Origin: Gordoniibacillus chartarius
GTDB lineage: Bacteria; Bacillota; Bacilli; Paenibacillales; NBRC-103111
Assembly: GCF_042432825.1 (NCBI RefSeq)
Contig: NZ_JBHLWN010000021.1
Coordinates: forward strand, 1-64,000
Direction: 5' to 3'
DNA length: 64,000 nucleotides
Under the pieces are notes generated by a model. The model was not told where the DNA came from. It ran no database searches and was given only the letters and a program-made list of their open reading frames with translations. Position 1 is the stretch's first letter; each line of letters starts with the position of its first letter. Made by a program: the position numbers and the translations under genes. This document shows, piece after piece, positions 8,625 to 17,153 of this stretch.

Positions 8625-9554
8625 TTACCATAAGCTCGTGTCCGAGCTTCTCTTCGCAATAGCGTTCATCGCATACAAGAAAATAAAATTGATGACCGTA
8701 TTGAACAAGCCGATCGCCGCCGCATAGCTGAACTGGTTGGACACGATACCGATTTTGTACACATACGTCGATATGACTTCGGAGACGGGCAAATTCAGCG
8801 GATTCTGCATCAGGAACACTTTCTCGAAGCCGGTTCCCAGCACGCTGCCCATGCTCAAGATAAACAAAATAATCATCGTCGGAATAATGGCCGGTATATC
8901 GACGTGCCGAATCGTCTGCCACCGGCCCGCGCCGTCGATCTTCGCTGCGTCGTACAGGCTCGGGTCCACCGTGGACAGCGCCGCCAAATAAATAATGCTG
9001 TTCCAGCCGCAGTGCTGCCAAATGTCCGACAACACATAGACGGGAATGAACGTTTCGGTCGACGCGAGCAGATTGAGATCGGCATACCCCAGCGTTTTGA
9101 CGAGATTGCCGATGATACCGGTGTTGGGCGACAGCAGCACATTCAGCAGGCCCACCAGGACGACAATGGAAATAAAATGCGGCATGTACACGACGGTTTG
9201 CAAAATTCGCTTGCCCCGAACCCACCTGACCTGATTCAGAATGAGCGCAAGCGCGATCGGAGCCGGAAAGCCGAGTACGATCGACGCCAGACTGATAAGA
9301 AACGTATTCCTCAGCAGATCGGCGAACAGATTGCTCCGGATAAATTGCTCAAAGTAATGGAATCCCCGCCATTCCCCGCCGGTCAAGCCCTTGGTGAAAT
9401 CGTAATCGCGGAATGCCAGCTGAATGCCGTACATCGGAATATAGTTGAAAATGACAACGACGACGACCGCCGGGAGCACCATCAGCCATAGCTGGTAATC
9501 GCGCCGAAAGCTGTTTAGCAGCCCGCGCGGAAGACGATGAACGAGAGAGGTCAT
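8625..9554 (-). CDS. Carbohydrate ABC transporter permease (YteP/LplB type)
   Basis: A 309-residue permease with six membrane segments, an EAA loop (LYDAAKIDGAGRWQTIRHVDIPAI), and the YteP/LplB-typical opening (DYQLWLMVLPAVVVVVIFNYIPMYG, then AFRDYDFTKGL). It forms the heterodimeric channel with the YtcP-type permease 24 nt downstream. Family members import oligosaccharides such as rhamnogalacturonan fragments; the substrate here is unknown. Confidence 0.9.
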   Translation of the reverse strand: MTSLVHRLPRGLLNSFRRDYQLWLMVLPAVVVVVIFNYIPMYGIQLAFRDYDFTKGLTGGEWRGFHYFEQFIRSNLFADLLRNTFLISLASIVLGFPAPIALALILNQVRWVRGKRILQTVVYMPHFISIVVLVGLLNVLLSPNTGIIGNLVKTLGYADLNLLASTETFIPVYVLSDIWQHCGWNSIIYLAALSTVDPSLYDAAKIDGAGRWQTIRHVDIPAIIPTMIILFILSMGSVLGTGFEKVFLMQNPLNLPVSEVISTYVYKIGIVSNQFSYAAAIGLFNTVINFIFLYAMNAIAKRSSDTSLW

Positions 9555-9622
9555 AGCAGCCTCCTTTCATCCGGGGGAATGCGCCTCTCCAAGCGAAGCT
9601 GCATCCCGGCCGAAGCTTTCGG

Positions 9623-11251
9623 TTAATGTTTACTCATATATTCATCGTAGTATTTCTGCATAATGTTCAAGTTGTTATCCAAGCCGATCCTGCCGACCTC
9701 CTTCACATACGCATCCCATTCTTTGTCGACGCCGCCTTTGGTAACCCATTGCGAAAATTTGGCCATAGCGAGATTCATCATATTCGTATTGACCAAGCTC
9801 ATCGCATTGTAGTCGTCCTTGCTGTACTTGACGAACATGGCCGGCAGGACGCTCTTCTTCTTGTCGATTTTATTGATCGCGTCCATCAACGGCTCCGTTT
9901 GCTTCGCTACGGTCTGCATGTCCGTACCGAGGATCAGCTTGAGCGAATCGGCAATATACATCGGACCGTTGTCCGCCCAGGTCGTCGTCCATTTCCATGT
10001 GCCCGGGTCCATATTGGGATCGGAAGGCGGCAGTACGGCATAGCTGCCGTCCCCGTTATCCTTGATGTTCGTGCCGAGCGAGCCGAACAGCACCTGCATG
10101 CTGACCTTCGGATCATACAGCTCGTTGATGAACTTCATCGCCGCGTCTTTGTTCTTCGTCTGGGAAGACATCGTCACCATGTTGACGCCGTAATTCAGAG
10201 CGTTGTACGTGTAGTCCCAAGACACCTGGGCGTTAGAATCCGCCGATACTTTGAGCGGCGCCATCGAGGCATACTGCGGTGCGAGCGTGTTGCCGAACCG
10301 GTCAGTCACCTCCCAGCCCCACGAAAATCCGACCTTCGCCTTGTCACCGCTGCCCCGGGCGACCGACTGGAACTTGGAGTAGTCTTGCGTGAACGCTTCC
10401 GGATTGATCAAGCCGGCCGCCCAGCATTTGTTCAGGAAAGCTACGAGCTGCTTGTACCGCTCGTCGACCAGGAAGTTTTTCACTTTGCCGTCTTCAGCGA
10501 AGTAGCCTTGCCCGCTGGCGTCGGTTAACGTAAGGCCCATGCTGCCCAGCAATACGGTCGGCTGGAAGAAGCCGAAGCCCGTCGTCCCGACCGGCGAGAA
10601 GTCCATCGGGATCTCGTCGTTCTTATCGCCGTTTCCGTTCGCATCCTGCTCCTTGAACGCCAAGAGCACGGCATACAGCTCATCCCAAGTCGTCGGCATC
10701 TTAAGGCCCAGCTGGTCCAGCCATTGCTTGTTGATGAACTGCCGGGTCGCGGTCGCCGGCCAATACCGCTGGTACTTCGGCAAGCCGTACACTTTACCGT
10801 CCGTCTGGGTGGCGATCACCTTCGTCTCCGGCTTCTCCTCGAACATCTTCTTTACGTTCGGCGCGTTTTTGTCGATCAGGCCGGTCAGCTCCTGGAACAA
10901 TCCGTTGAACTGGGCCATATCTGCATCCGTAATGGCGTTAGGACCGATGATCAGATCGGGAATATCGCCGCTGGCCAGCAGCGCCCCTTTTTTCTGCGGC
11001 CAGTCCGCGGTCACCTCCTGCCACTCGATCTCGACGCCGGCGCGCTGCTGCGCTTCTTGCAGCCATTGCATCTTGGCGAGCTCTTGCGTCAGCGGATGCT
11101 TGAGCATAATCGCCTTCAGCTTCACTTTGGAAGCTCCGCCGCCCTCGGCGGCCGCCGTTCCGGCTGTGCCGCTCTCGTTCGAATCGCTGCAGCCTGCCAG
11201 CAATCCTGCCCCCAGACTAATCGCAAGCAATGTGGAGAAAGCCTTTCTCAT
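9623..11251 (-). CDS. Extracellular solute-binding lipoprotein of a sugar ABC importer (LplA/YtcQ type)
   Basis: A 542-residue protein. A lipoprotein signal peptide ends in the lipobox LLAGC, with lipidated Cys21, followed by a Ser/Gly/Ala linker and a long solute-binding domain. The size, large for the class, and the text (KMQWLQEAQQRAGVEIEWQEV; NGNGDKNDEIPMDFS, a Ca-binding-like loop) fit the LplA/YtcQ group. It would be anchored on the outer face of the membrane and deliver saccharides to the two permeases encoded downstream. The ATG at 11251 is preceded by GGAGGAATT. A cre-like site lies about 170 nt upstream. Confidence 0.9.
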   Translation of the reverse strand: MRKAFSTLLAISLGAGLLAGCSDSNESGTAGTAAAEGGGASKVKLKAIMLKHPLTQELAKMQWLQEAQQRAGVEIEWQEVTADWPQKKGALLASGDIPDLIIGPNAITDADMAQFNGLFQELTGLIDKNAPNVKKMFEEKPETKVIATQTDGKVYGLPKYQRYWPATATRQFINKQWLDQLGLKMPTTWDELYAVLLAFKEQDANGNGDKNDEIPMDFSPVGTTGFGFFQPTVLLGSMGLTLTDASGQGYFAEDGKVKNFLVDERYKQLVAFLNKCWAAGLINPEAFTQDYSKFQSVARGSGDKAKVGFSWGWEVTDRFGNTLAPQYASMAPLKVSADSNAQVSWDYTYNALNYGVNMVTMSSQTKNKDAAMKFINELYDPKVSMQVLFGSLGTNIKDNGDGSYAVLPPSDPNMDPGTWKWTTTWADNGPMYIADSLKLILGTDMQTVAKQTEPLMDAINKIDKKKSVLPAMFVKYSKDDYNAMSLVNTNMMNLAMAKFSQWVTKGGVDKEWDAYVKEVGRIGLDNNLNIMQKYYDEYMSKH

Positions 11252-11418
11252 CGTGAATTCCTCCTTTGGGATATAGAAACAGTCGTAAGCAGCAGCAGAA
11301 GCCTTCATGACGGTATGCCGCTTACAGACTAAATCACGAGAGCGAACCAGCTTTGTTGTTAATATTTTTATTATTAATATTTACATGTTATGCTTTCTAT
11401 TTTGATGTGTAACCCTAA

Positions 11419-11432
11419 TATAAGCGTTTACA
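11419..11432 (-). promoter_or_regulatory. Catabolite-responsive element (cre) for CcpA
   Basis: On the minus strand the 14-mer TGTAAACGCTTATA matches the consensus TGWAANCGNTNWCA at all but one position. It lies upstream of the sugar-binding lipoprotein gene, so glucose repression of the importer operon is inferred. Confidence 0.65.
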
Positions 11433-11622
11433 TTTCCGTTGTAAACCCTATTTTTGGGTATTGATCCATTTTTGACTTTACGTAATTTGTTTTATTATTT
11501 ATATTAATGTTATTAATGAAACCTGCGAAGCTGACAGCCGGCAAGCGTATCCCGCCGCAAAATAAAGCTGCATCCCGGTATTCCGGACAAGGTACTGCGA
11601 CTCGGCGGCAAGCGGAGAAAGG

Positions 11623-11652
11623 TTTAATTTCTGACATGAATCGTGTTATAAT
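11623..11652 (+). promoter_or_regulatory. Candidate promoter of the CBS-domain gene
   Basis: A perfect -10 hexamer TATAAT at 11647-11652, with TTTAAT as a weak -35 at 11623-11628 (spacing 18). It lies 54 nt before the start codon. Confidence 0.4.
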
Positions 11653-11705
11653 CATAGCCTGATTACAAATCCTGTAACTTCACATAAGACAAGGGAGGTT
11701 CCGAC

Positions 11706-12110
11706 ATGCAAATTTCCGATTTTTTATTGCCCAAAGATAAAGTGGCGTATATTGCATCGGCGGCTACGATGCTCGAAGCGATGGAAGTATTGGAGAACTG
11801 CCATTATACGGCGATACCTGTCATTGACGAAGAAGGCAAGTATGTGGGCACACTGTCCGAAGGCGATCTATTTTGGAAATTAAAGCAGACTCCGGGGCTG
11901 ACCTTCGACAATCTGAATCAGGTTAAAGTCCATGAGATCAACCGCCGCATTCATAACGAATCGGTCTCTATCCAAGCTCATTTGGGCGATATGCTCCATC
12001 TTGCCGCCGACCAGAACTTCGTCCCGGTCATCGATGACAACGGTACGTTTATCGGGATTATCCGGCGCAGAGACATTATTGAATATTACACGACGAACAT
12101 CACCGATTGA
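11706..12110 (+). CDS. CBS-domain pair protein
   Basis: A 134-residue protein made only of two CBS motifs: residues about 8-60 (YTAIPVIDEEGKYVGTLSEGDL) and about 75-130 (NFVPVIDDNGTFIGIIRRRDII). Stand-alone CBS pairs bind adenine nucleotides; the architecture is like the c-di-AMP receptor DarB/YkuL of Bacillus subtilis, but I cannot establish orthology. GGGAGGTT precedes the ATG. It is followed 29 nt later by a flavoprotein gene and is probably co-transcribed with it. Confidence 0.8.
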   Translation: MQISDFLLPKDKVAYIASAATMLEAMEVLENCHYTAIPVIDEEGKYVGTLSEGDLFWKLKQTPGLTFDNLNQVKVHEINRRIHNESVSIQAHLGDMLHLAADQNFVPVIDDNGTFIGIIRRRDIIEYYTTNITD

Positions 12111-12139
12111 CTACAACAATACAATTTCAGGAGCTTCAT

Positions 12140-13414
12140 ATGGCATACGATGTGATCGTGATTGGCGGCGGATCTGCCGGGCTCATGGCCGGCATTGCGG
12201 CCAGCGGCGGCGGAGCGAAGGTGCTGCTGCTGGACAAGGGCGATAAGCTGGGGCGCAAGCTGGGCATCTCCGGCGGCGGCAGATGCAACGTTACAAACAA
12301 CAAAGAGCTGGACGAGCTGATCAAGCATATTCCCGGCAATGGCCGGTTTCTTTATAGCGCGCTCTCGAACTTTAGCAATAAGGACATCGTCCGGTTCTTT
12401 GAAGATCTGGGAATCCGTCTGAAAGAAGAAGACAACGGCCGCATGTTTCCCGTCAGCGACAAGGCGAAAACCGTTGTGGAAGCGCTCATTAATCAGGTTA
12501 AGCGGCAAGGGGTAACCATTCGCACGAATAGTCCTGTAGACTCCCTTCTGATTCATGAGGGTGAAATCGCAGGCGTCCGCTTGCGAACCGGCGAAACGAT
12601 TCGAGGGCGATGCGTCATCGTGGCATCCGGCGGCAAGTCGGTACCGCACACCGGTTCCACCGGCGACGGCTACGCATGGGCCGAAGCGGCCGGCCACACC
12701 ATTACGGAGCTGTACCCGACCGAGGTGCCGCTGACGTCCGACGACGCCTGGGTGCGGAGCAAGGAGCTGCAGGGGCTGTCGCTGCGCGACATTACGCTGA
12801 CCGTCTGGAATGCGAAGGGCAAGGCGGTTGTGGAGCACGCGGGGGATATGATCTTCACTCACTTCGGCGTGTCGGGACCGGCTGTGCTGCGCTGCTCGCA
12901 GTTCGTCGTCAAGGAGCTGAAGAAGAGCGGCGCACCGTCGGTGCTGTTGACGCTCGACTTGCGGCCGGAGCTTAGCGAAGACGAGATCTATTCGCAGACG
13001 TATACGCTGGCGCAGGCCGAGCCGAAGAAGGCGGTCAAGAACGTGCTGAAGGGCTTTCTTCCGGAGCGGCTTATTCCGCTTCTGCTGCAGAAGGCCGGTC
13101 TGAACGAAGCGATTACGTTCGACAACATCCCGAAGGCGCCTTGGCGGGAGCTGGCCCGGCTGACAAAAGCGTTCCCGTTTCACGCCAGCGGCACACTGTC
13201 CATAGAGGAAGCATTCGTCACCGGCGGCGGCGTCAGCTTGAAGGAAATCGATCCGCGGACGATGGAATCGAAGCTGTGCGGAGGACTGTACTTCTGCGGA
13301 GAGATTTTGGACATTCACGGGTATACGGGCGGTTACAATATTACGGCGGCGTTCTCCACGGGATATACAGCGGGGCGCAGCGCGGCGGAGACAGCTTTGC
13401 AGGAAAGGGTATAA
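12140..13414 (+). CDS. HI0933-family NAD(P)/FAD-dependent oxidoreductase (YtfP/BaiN-like)
   Basis: A 424-residue flavoprotein. The N-terminal FAD motif GGGSAGLMAG is followed by KLGRKLGISGGGRCNVTN, a hallmark of the HI0933/YtfP family. The FAD-binding C-terminus includes CGEILDIHGYTGGYNITAAFSTG. The biochemical role in Bacillales is poorly defined; homologues include bile-acid reductase BaiN. The ATG at 12140 has AGGAG 8 nt upstream. It probably shares a transcript with the CBS gene and ends at a 14-bp hairpin. Confidence 0.88.
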   Translation: MAYDVIVIGGGSAGLMAGIAASGGGAKVLLLDKGDKLGRKLGISGGGRCNVTNNKELDELIKHIPGNGRFLYSALSNFSNKDIVRFFEDLGIRLKEEDNGRMFPVSDKAKTVVEALINQVKRQGVTIRTNSPVDSLLIHEGEIAGVRLRTGETIRGRCVIVASGGKSVPHTGSTGDGYAWAEAAGHTITELYPTEVPLTSDDAWVRSKELQGLSLRDITLTVWNAKGKAVVEHAGDMIFTHFGVSGPAVLRCSQFVVKELKKSGAPSVLLTLDLRPELSEDEIYSQTYTLAQAEPKKAVKNVLKGFLPERLIPLLLQKAGLNEAITFDNIPKAPWRELARLTKAFPFHASGTLSIEEAFVTGGGVSLKEIDPRTMESKLCGGLYFCGEILDIHGYTGGYNITAAFSTGYTAGRSAAETALQERV

Positions 13415-13418
13415 AGGT

Positions 13419-13456
13419 AAAGGCAGTCTTGGTCATCTTAGGCCAAGGCTGCCTTT
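13419..13456 (+). terminator. Hairpin ending the CBS-flavoprotein transcript
   Basis: AAAGGCAGTCTTGG pairs with CCAAGGCTGCCTTT (14 bp including one G-T) just after the stop codon. The following T-tract is weak. Confidence 0.6.
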
Positions 13457-13561
13457 ATGAATATTGTACATAGATAGCCGACCAACATCACGAGCTAAAT
13501 TCAGCAAATGGCTGTCCTAACAGCAGATTCCAACTACCATTGGGACAACCCTCCGCTATAC

Positions 13562-13610
13562 AAAGAGCCTGACCGGGACAGCGATACTGCTGAGCTCCGG
13601 CCAGGCTTTT
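13562..13610. terminator. Bidirectional terminator-like hairpin
   Basis: AAAGAGCCTGACCGG pairs with CTCCGGCCAGGCTTTT. It lies between two converging genes and has an A-run on the left and a T-run on the right, so it could end both transcripts. Confidence 0.65.
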
Positions 13611-13684
13611 ACCGTCAGCCGATCTGAAATGTTCGCTACAACCTCGATCTCTGATATCGCTACGGCCTTGATCTCTGATGATCG

Positions 13685-14119
13685 CTACAGCCGTACGCCG
13701 GCAGAGAAGCCGTCATAGGTGTCGCCGGACGGATCGAAGGCGCCATGGAACGCGTTGGCGTCGTCGATCAGCGTACCGGAAGCATCCCCTGCCTCTGCTT
13801 GCGGATGCGCGTAGTCTTCCGGGAAATCCTCAGCCACCACGTGCGCCGGAATTCGGATCCCTTCATCAAGATCGTAAGCGACGGCGTAAGCTTCCTCCTC
13901 GGAAGGCGCCTTGTCTTCGAGCTCGATCATGCGGCCGCCGTAAGCCTGGGCAATCTCGAGAGCCGAAGTGAGGTCCTGCTTCTCGATATGAATATGCAGC
14001 GTCGGCTTTTCGGTTCCGGATACGAAATTCGGCCGGTATCCAAGCTCATGCAGCGTATCGAGCGCCAAATAGGCGGATCGTTCTTCATCAAATTCGAAAA
14101 AAATCGGTGAGTCGCTCAT
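13685..14119 (-). CDS. Hypothetical protein, acidic, 144 residues
   Basis: Start chosen at the ATG at 14119, behind GGAAGGGG. The first 70 residues (PIFFEFDEERSAYLALDTLHELGYRP, then LHIHIEKQDLTSALEIAQAYGG) look like a small alpha/beta fold related to ferredoxin-like or general-stress modules. The C-terminal half is acidic and probably flexible. I do not recognise the family with certainty. It stands alone between two terminators or gene ends and is divergent from the aldolase gene. Confidence 0.65.
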   Translation of the reverse strand: MSDSPIFFEFDEERSAYLALDTLHELGYRPNFVSGTEKPTLHIHIEKQDLTSALEIAQAYGGRMIELEDKAPSEEEAYAVAYDLDEGIRIPAHVVAEDFPEDYAHPQAEAGDASGTLIDDANAFHGAFDPSGDTYDGFSAGVRL

Positions 14120-14327
14120 ATGACGCTTCCCCTTCCTGTCGGGCTGTGCTCTTGGTTCTCTTGGAATAGGTTGTACATCCGGCGGCGTTTCCATGCGGGA
14201 TATAAGGCAGGCCGAAACCAGGCCGTATTACAGGGAACTATAGAGGAAGCGATTGACAAGAACAGGCGGCTTTGCCATAATGATTCCCAAGCAGACCCGC
14301 CACAATGCGGGAAAAGGAGAGCGAAAC

Positions 14328-15293
14328 ATGCGACATCACCACCACAAAATTTTGGATTGCACCATTCGTGACGGAGGACTTGTCAACAACTGGGATTTCA
14401 GCGTGCAGTTCGTGAAGGATATGTATAAGGGGCTTAGCGAAGCCGGTGTCGAATACATGGAGATCGGCTACAAAAACTCGGCGAAGCTGCTCAAGGGCGG
14501 CGATTCCGGCCCGTGGCGGTTTCTGAACGAAGATTTCCTGAAGGAAGTCATTCCGCAGAAATCGGAGACGAAGCTGTCCGCACTCGTCGACATCGGACGC
14601 GTCGATGAGAATGACATCCTGCCTCGCGAGCACAGCCAGCTGGACTTGATCCGCGTCGCCTGCTATATCAAGGACGTTGACAAAGGCCTGGAGCTCGTAC
14701 AGAAATTCCACGACATGGGCTACGAAACGACGCTGAATATTATGGCTCTGACGCATGTCATGGACAACGAGCTGACCGAAGCGTTTGAGGAAATCCGCCA
14801 AAGTCCGGTGGATGTTGTCTATATCGTCGACTCGTACGGCAGTATGGATTTCAAGGACATCGACTATCTTGTCGCCAAGTTCCAGCGCTTGCTCCCGGAG
14901 AAGGAGCTGGGCCTGCACATGCATAACAACATGCAGATGGCGTTTGCCAACACGATCGCCGGTGCCGCGAAGGGCGTTACGTTCCTCGATTCGTCCGTAT
15001 ACGGCATGGGCCGCGCGGCGGGCAACTGCCCGACGGAGCTGCTCGTCAGCTACTTGAAAAACCCGCGCTACGAGGTGCGTCCGGTACTGGGCATCATCGA
15101 GAACCACATGGTCGCTATGCGTGAGAAGTGGGAGTGGGGCTATATCATCCCTTACATGGTCGCCGGCGCTCTGAACGAACATCCGCGCATTGCAATGGCG
15201 CTTCGCGCATCCGAAGACAAGGATAAATACGTCGATTTCTACGACAAGCTGACGTCGGTAGAGACGACCGTAACGGCCCAGAACAAAGACTGA
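14328..15293 (+). CDS. DRE-TIM metallolyase (HMG-CoA lyase/4-hydroxy-2-oxovalerate aldolase-like)
   Basis: A 321-residue TIM-barrel protein. The catalytic opening DCTIRDGGLVNNWDF (residues about 9-23) gives the metal- and base-handling Arg-Asp pair, and the metal ligands H-x-H appear in GLHMHNNMQMAFAN. The family includes homocitrate/isopropylmalate synthases and 4-hydroxy-2-oxovalerate aldolases. The small size without a regulatory domain favours a lyase/aldolase. Substrate unknown. AAGGAG lies 8 nt before the ATG. Confidence 0.85.
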   Translation: MRHHHHKILDCTIRDGGLVNNWDFSVQFVKDMYKGLSEAGVEYMEIGYKNSAKLLKGGDSGPWRFLNEDFLKEVIPQKSETKLSALVDIGRVDENDILPREHSQLDLIRVACYIKDVDKGLELVQKFHDMGYETTLNIMALTHVMDNELTEAFEEIRQSPVDVVYIVDSYGSMDFKDIDYLVAKFQRLLPEKELGLHMHNNMQMAFANTIAGAAKGVTFLDSSVYGMGRAAGNCPTELLVSYLKNPRYEVRPVLGIIENHMVAMREKWEWGYIIPYMVAGALNEHPRIAMALRASEDKDKYVDFYDKLTSVETTVTAQNKD

Positions 15294-15399
15294 TTCCGAT
15301 GCAAGAGGCCGGCTTTCGCCGTCTTTCAGACGCGCGTTTCCCGGAGAAATAGCAGCCAACTAATTGGGCTCTGCGATATAAATTCTTAGATTGCCAAAT

Positions 15400-15442
15400 A
15401 AGCCCTCGGCCTTTCCGCGATTAGCGGCGAGACCGAGGGCTT
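15400..15442. terminator. Bidirectional terminator between aldolase and phosphatase genes
   Basis: AAGCCCTCGG pairs with CCGAGGGCTT. It lies between the two convergent stop codons at 15293 and 15468. Confidence 0.75.
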
Positions 15443-15467
15443 TGATTTGCGCAGGGCTGTGCTCGGA

Positions 15468-16763
15468 CTATGCTGCCGACACCTTGCCGATATCGACCCC
15501 GACGACGCTGATGTCGTCCTTCGCCTCCATCGCATTCTCGCTTCCGCGCACCAGAGCGCATAGAAGCTCCGACAGCCCTTCCCTCCTGCGAAACGACTGC
15601 CTCAGACGGACGGCTACCGAATCGAGCGCCGGCCCAATGGAGCTGCCGATTCCTTCCACAAGCCCGTCCGTAAAGAGCAGCAACCGAGTCTCCCCGGTGA
15701 ATGCGAGCTCTTCGACGTGAAGCGATATCGTGTCGAGCAGACCGACCGGAACCGTCGTCGGTTCGAGACGCCGCACCGTATCCGTTTCGTCGATCAGGAG
15801 CGCGGGACAATGCCCGGCGTTCACGTATTGCAGCTTGCCCGCAGCCGGATCCAGCAGCACATAGATCCCCGTAAAGAAGAACGCCGCCATCTCCCCGCCG
15901 TTCTCTCGAAACAGTCTCAGCATGTGCCGGTTCAGCTCATCGACGACGAGTCCCGGATCGGTCACCCGATTCATCAGCCCTTTCAGCAGCGAGCGAACGT
16001 ACATCCCGACCAGCGAAGACGGCACGCCCTGGCCCATTACGTCCAGTATTATCAAGCCATACCGGCCGTCTTCGAGCGGATACCAAGCATACATATCCCC
16101 GCCAAGCGTCTGCGACGGCAAGTAGCGCGCATCGATGGCAAGGCCGGGAGCCTGAAGCGGAGCCGACAGCACCGAGCGCTGTACCCGTCCGGCGAGCTCC
16201 AGATCCGCCGCTTCGCGCAGCGCCAGCTGCTTCCTGACGGTAATATCGGTGAGCACCGTGGTGATGCCGCGCAATGCTCCGTTCTCCTCAAGCTCGGGAA
16301 AAATGCGGCTTTCCAGCCACTTTACCTCTCCGCCGGACAACACAACCCGAAACTCCCAATACGCCGTCTCTCCCCGGCCCGCCGTCTCCATTATCAGCGG
16401 AGCCATGTAGACATCGTCCGGATGAATCAGCGTCGTAATCAGGCTGCCGTTCTCGTAGAAGCGTTCCGCCGGGTAACCGAACATTTTACTGCAGACCGCC
16501 GATATTTTGATATAACGCTTCTCCACCGCATTCCAGGACGCAACGACCGTATCGATACTGTTGAAAATATGCTCCAGTTCCTGCTGCGCGGCTTTCCATT
16601 CAGCCTGTGCCCGCATGAAAGGCGTCACAGCCTCCGAGCTTGCTGCCGGAAATTCCGCTTCTTCCTGCTCAATCAGCGCCCGGCTTCGCCGGATATGGGC
16701 CCCTATCCAAACGGCCAACAGCACCGGCACGGCAAGAGACAGCATCAACGCGTATTCCGGCAC
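15468..16763 (-). CDS. PAS-domain SpoIIE-type PP2C serine phosphatase, membrane-anchored
   Basis: A 431-residue protein. One N-terminal membrane segment (residues about 5-22) is followed by a basic stretch, a PAS domain (about 62-185, with HPDDV and a PAC-type tail GALRGITTVLTDIT), and a SpoIIE/PP2C catalytic domain (about 200-425). The metal-binding Asp motifs GGDMYAWYPL, IILDVMGQG and LLFTDGLVEG are present. Such enzymes dephosphorylate STAS anti-anti-sigma proteins. The STAS gene lies 24 nt upstream in the same operon and is the obvious partner. GTG start with GGAGGAGGGG upstream. It is the last gene of the cheW-cheA-STAS operon. Confidence 0.85.
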   Translation of the reverse strand: MPEYALMLSLAVPVLLAVWIGAHIRRSRALIEQEEAEFPAASSEAVTPFMRAQAEWKAAQQELEHIFNSIDTVVASWNAVEKRYIKISAVCSKMFGYPAERFYENGSLITTLIHPDDVYMAPLIMETAGRGETAYWEFRVVLSGGEVKWLESRIFPELEENGALRGITTVLTDITVRKQLALREAADLELAGRVQRSVLSAPLQAPGLAIDARYLPSQTLGGDMYAWYPLEDGRYGLIILDVMGQGVPSSLVGMYVRSLLKGLMNRVTDPGLVVDELNRHMLRLFRENGGEMAAFFFTGIYVLLDPAAGKLQYVNAGHCPALLIDETDTVRRLEPTTVPVGLLDTISLHVEELAFTGETRLLLFTDGLVEGIGSSIGPALDSVAVRLRQSFRRREGLSELLCALVRGSENAMEAKDDISVVGVDIGKVSAA

Positions 16764-16787
16764 CGTCGCTCACCCCTCCTCCGCACG

Positions 16788-17126
16788 CTATTCCGCCTTG
16801 GAAGCCAAATACGCGACCGCATCCTCGATGGTCAGGAACAGTCTCATGAACGTCTCGAACTTCACAATCCGGAAAATCTCGCCGACGGACGGCTGAATGC
16901 CGCCGATGACGAGCTCCTTGCCCTTCCGTTTGGCGGAAAGCACACCCTCGGCAATGGCTCCCAGCGCCGCACTGTTCAAATACGTCACGTGCTCCAAATC
17001 CAGCACGATCGCCTCTTCCGTCCTATCCTGAAGCTGACCGATCACTTGGCGAAACGCTTCGACATTTTTTAGAGTGACATCCTGTTTCCATGTAAGAATA
17101 TGAATGAATTCCGGGCATTTTAGCAT
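16788..17126 (-). CDS. STAS-domain protein (anti-sigma factor antagonist type)
   Basis: A 112-residue single STAS domain. The family phosphorylation-site region reads HVTYLNSAALGAIAEG, with Ser at the usual acceptor position. The ATG at 17126 is used because GAGGTG lies 6 nt upstream; a GTG nine bases earlier overlaps that site. It sits between CheA and a SpoIIE-type phosphatase. A role as the phospho-switch that the phosphatase resets is inferred. No RsbW-type anti-sigma kinase gene is present in the window. Confidence 0.82.
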   Translation of the reverse strand: MLKCPEFIHILTWKQDVTLKNVEAFRQVIGQLQDRTEEAIVLDLEHVTYLNSAALGAIAEGVLSAKRKGKELVIGGIQPSVGEIFRIVKFETFMRLFLTIEDAVAYLASKAE

Positions 17127-17153
17127 AGGGAACACCTCATTCCGGCAGCTCGG

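Larger units (their letters stand above)
11252..11705. other. Regulatory intergenic region between importer operon and CBS gene
   Basis: A 450-nt, notably AT-rich region between divergent genes. It holds a cre-like site (11419-11432) for the leftward importer operon and a candidate promoter (11623-11652) for the rightward CBS gene. I see no convincing gene in it. Confidence 0.6.

Noticed and set aside
11428..11655. Minus-strand 75-codon frame overlapping the cre site
   Set aside because: AT-rich regulatory DNA without a ribosome binding site; the cre match and promoter boxes explain it better.
12086..13318. Long minus-strand frame opposite the HI0933-type flavoprotein
   Set aside because: Shadow frame; the plus strand has an exact FAD motif and ribosome binding site.
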